Positions 12,101-24,644 of a stretch of 64,000 nucleotides of DNA are shown one piece after another. This DNA comes from Trichoplax sp. H2. Taxonomy: Eukaryota; Placozoa; Uniplacotomia; Trichoplacea. Position 1 is the first letter of the stretch; every line of letters starts with the position of its first letter. A program made the position numbers and the translations under genes. The notes under the pieces are model-generated. The model was not told the DNA's origin, ran no database searches, and saw only the letters and a list, made by a program, of their open reading frames with translations. The stretch covers positions 1 to 64,000 of the forward strand of contig NOWV01000281.1 of assembly GCA_003344405.1 (NCBI GenBank), written 5' to 3'.

Positions 12101-15100
12101 ATTATAAATATTTAATTTACATACAGCACAAAATATTAAGTAAAAGTGCTGAAATCGGAAATTGGGTCGAAAATACTTCGTCTTTAAATCCGCCTTACTC
12201 GTACCAAAAATAATTTAACAAATGAAAATATGATTTCTTGATACTAATCATTGGCATTTTATGCTTTTTGAAAACTCATTTCATCTGATAGCTATCATAA
12301 GATAAAAATAATCAAATAAGACGTAATAATCTTAAATTATGGATATTTCCGATACGTTATGTACAGAACTACTTTGCTCCTACCAAATACGATAACATAT
12401 TGAATATAAAAAATTTTATTACATTATGCTGATTATCACGCTTTAAATTCTTTTTCTTAAATTCATTACCTCTTGAAAGCTAGTAAATTATTTTTGGAGA
12501 AACTATTGCCAAATAGAAATCACAAGACTGGGATAGCTTATTCCTTACAAGTTTCATGAATAGTGTTATGTCTGCAGATAATCTTCAATAACATGGAATT
12601 AATACTTCATCATCGAGAAGCTAAGCGAAACTTTGCTTACTTATTAGTAAAATATACAACGATGTTGGCTAATAACATATAGGAAAAAAGCATTACAATT
12701 TTAAGTTAAAGAATTGGTCAGCACGAATATTAAGGCGTACAGGCCTAATCGTCAGCAAAATTTTCATTTGTAAGATTGTTCGAAAGTTTCTTAATTTAAG
12801 AATTAATAGTGATCAGCTATAGTAGATAAAGAGGGTCCTGGTTGAGAACGATTTGTAGACCTGCTTCATGCAGATACAATTAATGACGAAATAAAAAACA
12901 CCTAGTGATAATAGATGGGAATAATGATGAAAGTGATTAAAATAGTTAATTTCGATACTAGACCTGTATAGCACGATAAGTTTATTGATTTCCTGTCAAC
13001 GACTTCCAACCGGTAGAAATAGGCTAGATTGATTATTATTTATTAAATAAACGTGTGGGTAGCTCTAGCTAAACAAGTGCTTCAGCTATTATACGGGAAA
13101 GAGGAGTTAAAATCGGCACGTATGCACCGATGAATAAGTAAAATAACAAAAAATGAATAGAATGTCAACAATATTATGATAGAATCCCCTATATCCTAAA
13201 GCGTGAAACTGTTGCCAATATCGATATCCTTATTGTGGTTATTGTCGTTCAATCTTGACGTTTCGACGATTCTCTTAAAATTTAATCCGATTGAAGATGA
13301 ACAATAGAGAATAGTGCGCTTGTATTTTCCATTTATTTAGGTTATGGTACAGTAAAAATAGACAATAACTAATTTTTAGACACAAGGCGATGAACTAAGA
13401 TTAAAAGTCATAATACGCAGCATTTTATTCATGATTGGGGTATCAGTTTTGAGATGCATGACATTATATATTTATCAATTATTGAACTTATACATAGACT
13501 AAAATAGAAGAAAAGTATTCTTCCTATTATTTTATTATTTCTCATCTTCACTACTCCATATCCTAATAAATAAAATAAATGAATCAAATTGATAGAAACT
13601 ATCCTATAGTGACTATTGCTGATACACTCCATGATGAGTTTCCTAATCAGTTATAATGACTAAGTAAAGGTGTTATAGAACTGGTATTCCAATTTAAGTC
13701 TGATTAGTTGCTTTTTCTTTAATTTAGGGTAATCGTCGTCTGAAAATAACGACACCTCAAGTAAATCAAAGTTTACTATTTTAATCCCTTAGACACTCTA
13801 TCCTATAGCTCAATCCTCTCTGTTTTGATCCTACCAATCAACAACGCCCGTCTATTCTATGCTTACACCGAGGAACTCTTACAACCTTTATTTGATAGCA
13901 AGCATGATCAATCCTATAGTTGTCTATACCAAGCACTGGTTAAAGCCAATTTACATCATCCAGCTGATTTGACTGCATTTTCCCCCTATAAAAATAATCA
14001 ACACGATAAAGAATACACAACAAAACCTAGGATAACTGACAGGGATCGGTAATATTTTTCCTTCATTTCAATTCCACCAAATCATCTGCTATAGAAAACA
14101 TGATATCACTGCATTATTCCAGTTGATACTACCCATTTCTCCATCGAAAGTAAAAAACAGGCCTTATCCATTATTTTGAAATTAGATAGTTCCTCATTTC
14201 TGATAATATCATTTTGGCTGTAAAGGACAATTCGATTCTATCAGAGCTAGACACACATGATATACTCGTAAACAACTTTCCGCGATAATATTATCAAGAC
14301 AGATAAATAAGCCAAACCAGACACAGACAATAGATGGAGGATAAGGCAAGACAACTTCAAGATGGATATTATTTTTTAATCAATATTAAAAAATATCTAT
14401 TTCTACGGCTTAAGAAATGATTCAAGTCAGATTGAATAATAACAAAAACATCCAAATACATGTCTGAAAATTATGCACGAGAATCAAAACAACGTCCACA
14501 CCCCCTAATACTTTCTGCTTCCATCAGCCAATCGTCGGGCTGCGATGAAGACCATGTGATCCAAAGGCGGTCTTTCCAATTAGATAAACTATCCTTGGCG
14601 TAGTTACTTCCTTATTGACTACAATATGATATAAGTCATCGTTTCCAACTTTCATCATCCAATCTTACTCATTGCTTTTGTCGTTTGATTTGGTTTGAAA
14701 ATCGATCGTAGTCATTGCTGTATATGTTCCATATCGTTCATCGTTTCTTGCTTCTACTTTCCAATTGATTTGAATCATTTTTGCCATCTAATTTACCGGT
14801 AAGTTCTCTATCTAGATAAATAAACTCCAATTTCATGAAATAAATGCAATCCATTTAAATCCTTAATTCCTTATCACTCTTATTCCTTCAACCATTCCTC
14901 TTTATTAAGGATCAATATTCATTGACTTGCAGTTCCTTTTTTTTTCATATCCAATCGATCAATATAGTTGACGAGTGCACTAGCAAATGGATCCGATTAT
15001 GTAGCTATTCCATAGCAATATTGTTTTATTTCTTAGTCATTTACAGCTTTCCTGTTTTGACATGGATATTTCAGTTCCTTGTTCCATCTTGTATAAACTA

Positions 15101-16221
15101 GATTATAGTTTTATTCTTGTAGTCTTTGATAAAATAGGGTAAATAAGAGGCAGTAAGTTAACGATCCATTAAATTTTGATGATCACGATTACTTTGCCAT
15201 AGTTTGCTTTGCAAAAGATCCAGTAGAATTGAGGATCTTTGTGGATAATTTACCTTATCCATAGTTTCAATCGATTCCGTTTTTTTTAATTTCTATCAAG
15301 CTAATGTGCTGATTGCTGTAATTAATTTAAGGCAGGAAGATGCCCTGTCGAGCTAATTAATAGGCTGGGTGATAGCTATGATGAATCATTACCCATCACA
15401 TCGACTCGGATAGACAGTTATGTTATGGCTACATTTTATACGGTACCTTTCAAAGTAATCTACAACGCACTATCTCAGTTACAGCATATTTTTCCAGTAT
15501 ATTTTTGTAGAAAAGATGGTTTAATACTGATATTGCAATTGAACTTCGGCGGACTTTAATGTCCACGTGGACGATAATTGAACTGGGTAACCAACCTGGG
15601 ATTGGTGATATCAATTCTCACTTTTTTCTTGCATTCTTTAAGCAACGTGCATTCACTATTAACTTGCAAACTTTTATAAAAAATGTGGTTCATCTCATGA
15701 CCTAAACAACTATATCAACTTCTATGTTGCTACGTAGTACTCATCTCCATGTCAAATTAAATAATTCATTGTATACAATATATCTTAAGTTGAACTTCAA
15801 GATTAACGAATACTAAGGCAAGCTGCTTTAATCAAGTTATTTCGTCTGCATGGCTAGCTAAATGATGATTAGTTTTCCTAATATAGGAATGAATCAACAT
15901 GTGCCACTACTGTTGAGTAACTGCATTGGTGAAATAGCAAACAGCTAGTAATTTTTATCTGTTATCCAAAATCAATTAATCGTTATATGTGGAAAGAACA
16001 ATAATCTTGATATGGCAGTAGATGCGATTCGTTTATGAGATAGCTATTCCTAATTTACTAAGAAATAATTCTCTACCAAAATGAATTTTATGATTTCCTA
16101 TATTACATACTAGTTGAAGAAATGATTATTTTCATTCACGATCTTAAACTTTGCTTTACTTAAACTATTTTAGGATATTTCTACAGGTCTAAAAACATAA
16201 GCTATATTGAAGGCAAAAAGA
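9101..16221. other. Long intergenic region upstream of the ELF-like gene
   Basis: About 7 kb without a supported gene. Two short plus-strand frames at 13810-14052 and 14460-14603 look somewhat protein-like, but neither has splice sites that join to a neighbour in phase. The promoter of the ETS gene that starts at 16222 presumably lies at the right end. No core promoter motif was identified. Confidence 0.4.
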
Positions 16222-19200
16222 ATGGATGTCATTTATTCTTATGATACTTATAACCAGTGCATCCCCGAGGTAACTTGATGATTTTTAGAATAATTTTTAT
16301 GGTTTATTTCAACTACTTCAAGCATAAAATTACCAATTAGCTCTTTTATTTCACGTAGTAGTATGCTGAAACTTCCTAATACGCATATGTTTATCATCAC
16401 GTAATTATGAGCATTCCATAATCGGAACTACTGAATGAATCCTTTCTTTAAGTTACTTCCTTAACTTATTCAAACTATTGTTGTATTCTAGCAATACAGA
16501 CACCGGCTATAAATAGAATCGTTTAAATTAATACTACCATGAATTCTCTACACCAATGGCATAAACATGACGAAGAATTAATACAGTAGAATAGTAAGTC
16601 GTAATATTGCACAAATACTATAAATTAATTACGAAGTCTTAGACTAACAACCACGACGGCATAAACTGTAGCCAATAAAAATTTCTAGATCGTAAGAGTA
16701 AGAATGTTACATTAGATTCAGAATTTAACCTAGTAATATTCAACTAATATCCATCTCATCTAATGTAATTAGAACGTTAACGCGTAATTAAATCAGATAA
16801 GTAAAATCATTCCATTCCAAACGATATTTCGCAATGCATGACGGCTTGTTTAAAACTTGATCTTTATCGTTCTAATATTAGGATTGCTCTTTATTAATTA
16901 CGGTAATGATCCTAATTAGAATTTTAAAAATCTAACAGTGAAAACCTTGACTCATTAATTTACTTCTCTGTTCTTTTGCAACCTAACTCTACCGCGATAA
17001 TTTTAATTTTTAGCATCAACAACATATTCAATATCACGCAAATCGTCCCTATGATGTCATGCCGCAGCAAAACGTGGTAAATCACGATGAATCTGGTGAT
17101 TTACTTCTGGAAGCATTCTTTGACCAATATGATGGTAAGTTACTACAGATTTCTTCTTATTACCTAATTAATTTTTAGCTTGGCTCTATTTTTTAAATAA
17201 TATTATAAAATGTGCTTTGCTTCATGTCCCATGAGAATTTTATTACACTAATGACGGCATTGCATGACCTCATTCTTAGTCATCATATTCCTTTCCTATT
17301 TAACTTCTAATCAAAAATTTATAATGTTGCATTTATTATCTGGCCATTGCAATAGGCATGGCAACATCGCTGCATGAGGCACTAAAAGTATTTTGTATTT
17401 TGGAGTATTTTAAATTATTTTACCACAAACATAAATTAGAAAGTAACTTAGTTTGTCAATAATCTGTAACGCATCTAAAATAAAGTCTTAATTAGCATGG
17501 TAAAAAGACGAAATTCTAATTTGTGACGATGCACATATATACGCATTCATTTTAGAAAGCTTTTTTAAAATCAATTTCTAACCATTAGTTATGAGATAAT
17601 AGTCTCTGGGATAGCTGTTGCAGAGAAATTTTAACACTTTCAGGTTATCAAATAAGTTAACTTTGCCCTAATAGATATCCTTATACATTATTAGAGCATA
17701 GTTCTATTACCAAATTGTGCGACGAAAGCAAGTGCCAGTGGCAACGATTTGGTTTAAAATTTTCTGTTTACTATAAATGATAGTCTACCATTCCATTCAT
17801 CTCTATATAAATGCAAAACTTTAGTAAAACAAATAGATAAAAGGCAGAACTGAGATAATTCTTCTGCAGATAATGTATTAATTAGTATCCTCTAAACTGA
17901 ACAGACTATAAACATGATTACTTCTAATATTAAAAACTGTTTTATCCATTTTATAATAATTTTCAGCCACTATAAAAGCTACAAAGTTGTATTTCAATTC
18001 TGTAAAATGAATGAAAATGAGACTAGAAGAATCGTTTTATTTCGACTTATATAAGCTACATTTACTTCCCTACTAGTTTATTGCAACTGAACCGTTGCGT
18101 TTTTTGTCAAATAATAATTAACCCAGAACACTCGATATTTATTCTAATTTTAGTCTCTGATTCTATTTCAGCTCAATACCCGCAGTCTCCTGAAGATCAT
18201 TATAATGTTTTACCAACTTCGGGGAGTGAAATGATGACTGAGCAATACCAAGTTGGAAATCAACCGATCGATTATGAAGATAAAAGATCACAACGTAAGA
18301 TTCAAACTTACATTCGACAACATATAACATATAGACAAATAGAACGACATCGACATTTTCTCGATGTTCTCATCAGTAATGCTATCTCAGGAGATTTAAT
18401 TCATCCACCTACCTGTATTAATTGTAGAGAATCCAGTGCCAATGGTGCAGCAACATTATAACGCACCTTCTTATGATCCACAAGTGATGATCAATCAGCA
18501 GGCTGTGCCTCGAATTCGCTATGGTAAATATCCATCTCATGATGCATATCCAGCAAGTCCAGTCAGCTATCGTGAAAACTCACCATCTTCCGATACAGGT
18601 GGTTATAATGCTGTATCAAATTATAACCATCCAACAATAAAATCGCAATGGATGCCTGGTAATAATTTTAGTCCATCACAGGAAATGTCCAATGTCTGTA
18701 ATTATCCACCCATTCCAAGTTGTGGTAATGAATCTGTGAAGACAATCGGTAAGTTTAAATTTATTATATTTTCACAACTCATGAAAGGCCAAACATCACA
18801 TCCTCAATCTTATCATCGATCACATTAATGTATATAGAAGGAATTTCAGTTTCTTCATTCAACTAACTCAGTCTATTCATGATATCTATATATACTCATA
18901 GCTTGTGATTTATCCAAAAAGCGATTGACCAAACGGACTTTCACTAGAGGTAAACTGATTCGAAAATCAAGCTATCATTGCAAGCGTCGGACTGGTGGAA
19001 AAGGTAAGATATAATGGATATGAACAACGCAATTGCTTTTTCACTCAATTTAAATCACTCATATCGAGCGATCATCGAAATGATATCATACGAGTAACTT
19101 AATGTAGAACATCAATCTACTTGATCCTCCAATCTATTTTTTAATAATGATTAATTTACTGTATATATATAAATTTTAATTGCATAAATGAAATATAGAC

Positions 19201-20340
19201 TTTTTATTATTCAAAGAATCAAAATACACTAGTCATTAATTGATAGCGGTAAGTTCTAAATTTGACCTAGGATAGTATTATAGTCGATCCTTTACTATGT
19301 TGTCAAATCATCATTGTTTTTAGACCACATTTTTAAAATCATGAAGAATTAGATCTCACTTGAAGCTATCCAAGCCACCTCATAAATATTATTAGAAAAT
19401 CTATTTTATTTACAAATACTGGATCGTAGTTACTCCACGATTTTGCATGATTAATAGGCTGTTCAAGATATAGCAGAAACCTCATTAGAAGACACTTTAT
19501 TTATATTTTTTAAGAACTGCGAAGGAATCAGACTTGATTCAAAAACTGTCCAAGCTGCATTGCAATTAATTCCATTAAAAAATGTACTGTACTTTATTCT
19601 CACATGTCGATTCACAGTCATTTGTATTTAGAGAATTAGATTTATTATAAGGCTGTCCAAGATATAGCAAAGATTTAATTATAGATACTTTATCCGTATT
19701 ATTTTAAGAATCCCGAAGAACTAGGCTATGTAAGCGTATAACACTCCTTGATATCCAAGTAAAAGAAAATTGACAACTTTACTGTCAAAACTCTTCAAAT
19801 TTTAGTCTAATAATTAATAGAGATCATGGCAACATATAACTTTCACTCGTTATTGGCCAAACCATGAAATTTTTCGTAGATATTTATTGAAATTGATAGC
19901 TAGATATGGAAATAAAGATTAACTGTTATTTTCCCTGAAAATGAAGTCACTCTTATTTTCCATTCAAGCCATCAATTCTATCATTTCTCTAAATTTTCTG
20001 TTCTAATTTTTAATCTATAGGGAAGCCTGGATCACGCTCGAAAATCCTATGGAAATTTCTACTGAAAATGCTGCTTTCTGGTGAACATGACAGCCAAATT
20101 ATGTGGTTAGAGAAAAAGAAAGGCACCTTTAAATTTATCAACTCGAGTGCAGTCGCTTCCCTTTGGGGAAAACATAAAAACAAGCCCAACATGACCTATG
20201 AAACATTAAGTCGATCGATTCGCTTTTACTATAAAAGCCAAATACTACGCAAAGTTCCTAAGCAACGATTGGTATACCAATTTGTTAACATGGAGGCGGT
20301 CAAAGCTTTCATCGAGGAATTTTGCTTGAAAAGAATTTGA
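16222..20340 (+). CDS. ETS-domain transcription factor, ELF/E74-like
   Basis: Six exons: 16222-16269, 17014-17134, 18172-18294, 18428-18748, 18902-19003 and 20021-20340 (stop). They encode 344 residues. The first intron is phase 0 and the other four are phase 1; all are GT-AG. Residues 1-238 are low-complexity and rich in Gln, Asn, Tyr and Pro, with an acidic stretch SGDLLLEAFFDQYD and a basic patch before the last exon. The last exon holds the whole ETS winged-helix domain (about 246-329): ILWKFLLKML, then SLWGKHKNKPNMTYETLSRS, then KQRLVYQF. The recognition-helix arginines (SRSIR) are kept, so binding to GGAA core sites in the nucleus is expected. WGKHKNKP and QRLVYQF match vertebrate ELF1/2/4 and insect E74. 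No PNT domain is seen. The ETS exon is certain; the 16-residue first exon is the least certain part, chosen for its ATG and matching phase. A paralogue starts 9 kb downstream. Confidence 0.88.
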
Positions 20341-20964
20341 TTCATGTCAAATACTTTTCTTCTTTACGAGACATTCCCGTCGAGTGTTCTCTTCATTTTA
20401 GGGTTTCTTTACCCTTTATTGCTTTTCAAGCCTTCAGTGAAGGCAACCGTTGCCAATTAAGTTGGCTCTACTTTGATGGCACTTTTCGTGTCTTTTGCTT
20501 CATGTCCTATCAAGGTCAAATTGATATTTAACCATCATTCAATGACCGATAGAATGGCGGAAGCATTTATCATTAGTGTAATTAATTCATGATCAGGTAT
20601 CCCTAGTTTTGTTGTAATCACCTAAGGTAGAACTTGATCAAATCATGAAATAATACTATGCAGTTATTAGTGTAGTTATCCTTTCAAGGCTATGGTTGGT
20701 CTAATATTTTATTTAGATGTAGGTCTGACTAAAGTTAAGTCATTTACAACCATCATCTAACTTAGAATTTGGTTTATTCGTTTAATTATACGTATAAGAC
20801 GATTAATGTAGTCGTTACCTAAAAATGAAATAGTAGAGGTAATCCTTCGTTCAGAAATAGACATCGATAATAAAAGTCTTTTATGCTTGTTATTTTACAC
20901 CATTTTAAGTAACAAAATACGACATCAATGCCAATTCTTCTTTATTGTATTTATCAATGCAATA
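20341..20964. other. 3' flank of the ELF-like gene
   Basis: Probable 3' untranslated region and spacer. The nearest consensus AATAAA is at 20869-20874, about 530 bases after the stop; whether it is used is unknown. No gene was seen. Confidence 0.4.
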
Positions 20965-21330
20965 ATATTTTACTTAAACTGTAATATTAAAATTGGTTTA
21001 GTTTACAACGTGAAATAATCTATCTATATGGCTTTAATATTACAATACAGTAAGCAAATAGCAACATAAGTAATTGCAATTTTTAAAGCTCATATTCTGA
21101 CGGTTGATATTATAACCAAAACGTTACCACAATTTTTAGTTAAAGCATAATATTAAAATTGGCTTAGTTTAGAACGTGAAGTATTCTATCGATATGGTTT
21201 TAATGATACAATAAGCGAATAGCAACATAAGTAGATGCAATTTTTAACAGCTCATATTCTGACGGTTGATATTGTAGCCAAACTGCTATGACAATTTTCA
21301 GTTAAAGTGTAAAATTAATATCGGTTTAGA
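20965..21330. repeat. Tandem array, two full units plus part, about 163 bp
   Basis: The block aatattaaaattgg(t/c)ttag starts near 20983, 21147 and 21309. It is followed each time by a gaacgtgaa-like word, then agcaacataagta and ctcatattctgacggttgat. The two full units are very similar. They are non-coding. Confidence 0.85.
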
Positions 21331-22079
21331 CTACACGATAAAATTTCGATTTCAGGATTTAAGGTAATGCTTGTGTCTGTATAATATTAAAAACTTTGAT
21401 AGTCAATGCAGCATAAGCTAAATTTTAAATATTATTGTCACCATTACTAAGACATATTACTTCAAGTTGGATATTGAAATGGCTATGGTAGAAGTAAAAT
21501 TTCTTTCTTTTTGGTCTTGATCTCGAGAATAACGAATAAAAAACATTGAAATATTAAAATGATGATATTTATTATCATTTAGCCAAAGTGCTCTAATAAT
21601 ATGATGGATTCGCTATAAAGTGAAGTGTTTAGCTTTTCAATTTGATTTTCTAGCAAACAGATTAGAGTTAAGAGTCAAATTGAAAATCGTCAATCACAAC
21701 TGCCATGAGTTTTCAGTTCGATATTTTACTGAAAACTAAGCAATCTCTACTTCAGTAGCTGATTCTGATAGAAATTTTATCTGAAATCATTAACTCTTCG
21801 ATAGACTGCAACTTTAAGGATTGTATTCCTATATCAATCAAGTTCTACTATTCAGTAACTGTAATTTATTCATGTATAGGAAATACTCTAAGCAGTATTA
21901 AAATATATTTTTACTAGAGTTAATGACTGCAAAGTGTTCAATTCACTGGCTGTGTTCATTTTCTCCAACATTCCATATGGTGTTCAGCCATCTATTTGTG
22001 TAAAGCATTAAAGTCTAGGCGAAAGCAACATTCAATCTAGCACAAATCACTGTTCTTCGTTTTTTAACGAGTTATATTT
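21331..22079. other. Intergenic, nothing recognised
   Basis: AT-rich spacer between two tandem arrays, with no exon-like block, RNA gene or clear repeat. Confidence 0.4.
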
Positions 22080-23350
22080 AAATGTTCCTTATCATTCGAT
22101 TTTATGATGGAACTTTGTTAACAGATATCTCAACATGAACATAAGTCAATTTTGCGCTCTGCAACTCTTGTAATATTCAATTAAAACCAAAGATATCTTA
22201 CTGAACTGATTAAAAGGAGAAAAATTTATTTATCGACATCGTTTCTGGACTAATAATCAGAGTCAAATCTGTTCTTAATGAAGATAAATTAATTTTGCGC
22301 TCCTTTACCCTGCTATGTTCAGTCATTAATCTAGCGTTGAAATATTTCAAACATTTCAGAAATAATGCTACCCTTAAATTTATGATATCTTGCAGAAATG
22401 ATTAAAATAAGAAAATTTTCTTGCTAATATCCTTTTCTATAATGGTAATTAGAATTACTCTGTACAAATCCGTTACATAATTGTCTAATCGTTAGTCATT
22501 CGTATTTCTAGCATCTTCAGCATCTTAATAACAATATTGAGCCTAAACTGTAGATGTCTTATAGAAATGATTTAAAGAGAGAAAAACTGATTCATCTGCA
22601 TCATTTTTCGAGCTTGTGGTTAGAGTTAATCTGTTCTAAAGAAGAGAAGACAATTCCGTACTCCTCTACCCTTACAATATTTAATTTCTGTAAACTAAAG
22701 ATATCTTGCTAAAACGATTTAAAAAGAGAAAAGATTCAAGAAAATAAATCAATCCCACGTTTTTCTACTCTGTCGCTGTTAAAGACTAGTCTACCAGCCT
22801 GCAACATTGCAAACCCTACCCATAAACTTAGGATTCGTATTTTGCAGATATAACTTTTAATCAGGGAAATCTACTAATCCCAATTTTTGCCATTAACGGG
22901 TACAAATCCATTTCATATGGATTTCTTTACCCTTATAAACGTTAGTCTCTAGTCTTTTGGTATCCTCAGTAATCAATGGCAAATTATTCTTTAACGGTAC
23001 ATCTTGTACAAAAATGGCTTTAAACAGGAAAAAATTACTGGTCCGAAATCCCTAATGTAAAAGTATAGATTCGTTTTATCCTGCTTTATTTTTGCAATCT
23101 ACAAGCACTAATCTTTCTAGTATTCTCAGCATCTCTAATGGCAATACTATCCTTGAATTGTAGGTATCTTACAAAAATGAGTTTAAACAAGAAAAAAAAT
23201 GGATGGTCCAAAATTATTTGCATTAAAGGGTTCAAATCCATTTAATCTTTTTCTACTCTTGTAATCGTTAGTCATTAGTTCTTTTAGCATCTTTAGTATG
23301 TCAATAGCGGCATTACCTCTCAACTTTAGGTATCTTATAGAAATGACTTA
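22080..23350. repeat. Degenerate tandem array, eight units of about 160 bp
   Basis: A block resembling gatatcttacagaaatgat followed by a ttaaa...gagaaaaa stretch recurs near 22192, 22384, 22553, 22700, 22838, 22997, 23163 and 23329. Spacings run from 138 to 192 bases. A second shared part, gttagtc...ttctagcatcttcagcatct, lies between the blocks in most units. Units are diverged, so the array is old. There is no coding capacity. Confidence 0.85.
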
Positions 23351-24224
23351 ATCATGCGATCATGCCTTGCTTATTTACTTATACTAAAACCAGCAACTTT
23401 CATTAACAGCAAGGAGAAACTGTTGCATACAGCTGCAATTTAATCATGCTGCTTGCCAGTTTAAATTGGTCAGTAGCTTGTGTCTACTGGCATTACATCA
23501 GTATTAATAACGCTTACAGAAATTAGGTTGATTGACTTATGATAATTTATAATTTGGTAGAACGAAGAAAGAAAGTTCTATCAAGATTACTGATTCTACT
23601 GTACAGCCTAATAAGGGATCCAGGAGAAAAATTATAGTAATGTTGTTAGCGCCTAAATATTGCATGATAATCACCAATTCGTTAAGACAGCAAAGAATCG
23701 ATTAGGCTGATGAGCGCTAGGTAGTGGTTTTAAAATATTGCAGATCTTCACTAGATCAATTAGCGTCTTCTGATAGTGATAAAAATGATTCTGCAATTCG
23801 AGCTATGTCCCACTTTTACCACACCTTGGAGGAGGTACTTTAATTAATTGGGAATTCAATTATTTAGTAGTCAGTAATTAATTCATGTAAGCATCCTTTT
23901 GGGTGATTTAATAATACTTCGATGGATATTTATGCAGCATAAGCAAAAAATTTAGATTGCCAGCGATATGGAAAGAAATAAGTGATATTATCTGCCTTTA
24001 TTAAATTAAAGATTGCTAATTTTATGATACTGGCAAATGTCGAAGACTAGAATAAATTGACAGGAGAGGAGATTGATTTTTTTAGTTATTGCTATTTAAT
24101 AGAAAAATTTTCCGACCGCAACTGTTCAATTCTCACGCAGTATGGGAACTTATACTGTAACGCTTCTAACCCCAAATTATTGCTGTAGAAAAGTAAATCG
24201 GTTGGCGATAATATATCTCTTTTC
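23351..24224. other. Intergenic, nothing recognised
   Basis: AT-rich spacer between the 160-bp array and the 38-bp minisatellite, without exon-like sequence. Confidence 0.4.
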
Positions 24225-24644
24225 GTCGATTAATGTATAAAAGCTTTCCATACTTTATTTTGTCGGTTAAAGTATAAAAGCTTTCCCATACTTTCTTTTG
24301 CTGATTAAAGCATAAAAGCTTTCCCATGCATCGTTTTATCGATTAAAGTATAAAAGCTTTCTCATGCATCGTTTTGCCGATTAAAGTATAAAAGCTTTCC
24401 CCTACTTTGTTTTGCCGATTAAAGTATAAAAGCTTTCCCATGCTTCCTATCGCCGATTAAAAATAAAAGCTTCCCCATGCTTCGTTTCGCCGGTTGCAGT
24501 ACCAAAGCTTTCCCATACCTTGTTTCGCCGATTAAAATATAAAAGCTTCCCCATGCTTCGTTTCGCCGGTAGCAGTATCAAAGCTTTCCCATACCTTGTT
24601 TCGCCGATTAAAATATAAAAGCTTCTCCATACTCCGTCACGCCA
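24225..24644. repeat. 38-bp minisatellite, 11 units, with a dimeric higher-order pattern
   Basis: Eleven units of 37-38 bases begin near 24225, 24263, 24300, 24338, 24376, 24414, 24452, 24489, 24527, 24565 and 24603. A typical unit starts gccgattaaagtataaaag and continues ctttcccatgcttcgttt. The last five alternate between type A (gattaaaatataaaagctt) and type B (ggttgcagtaccaaagctt), forming a 76-base higher-order unit. Type A units each carry TATAAAAG and an AAGCTT site. The array is young compared with its neighbours. Confidence 0.93.

Noticed and set aside
13765-14052. Plus-strand frame with protein-like stretch (ARLFYAYTEELLQPLFDSKH)
   Set aside because: It has no ATG. An acceptor-like CTATAG and a donor-like GGTAAT exist, but the phase at the right end does not fit the next supported exon at 17014. 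It may be a remnant exon, but I cannot support it as a gene.
14460-14603. 47-codon plus-strand ORF beginning MSENYARESKQRPHPLILSA
   Set aside because: It was considered as the first exon of the ELF-like gene. Its only phase-matching donor (CAT|GTGATC) is weak, and the exon at 16222-16269 fits better.
24225-24644. CRISPR-like appearance of the 38-bp repeats
   Set aside because: The repeats are contiguous, without unique spacers, and the genome is clearly animal. It is a minisatellite.
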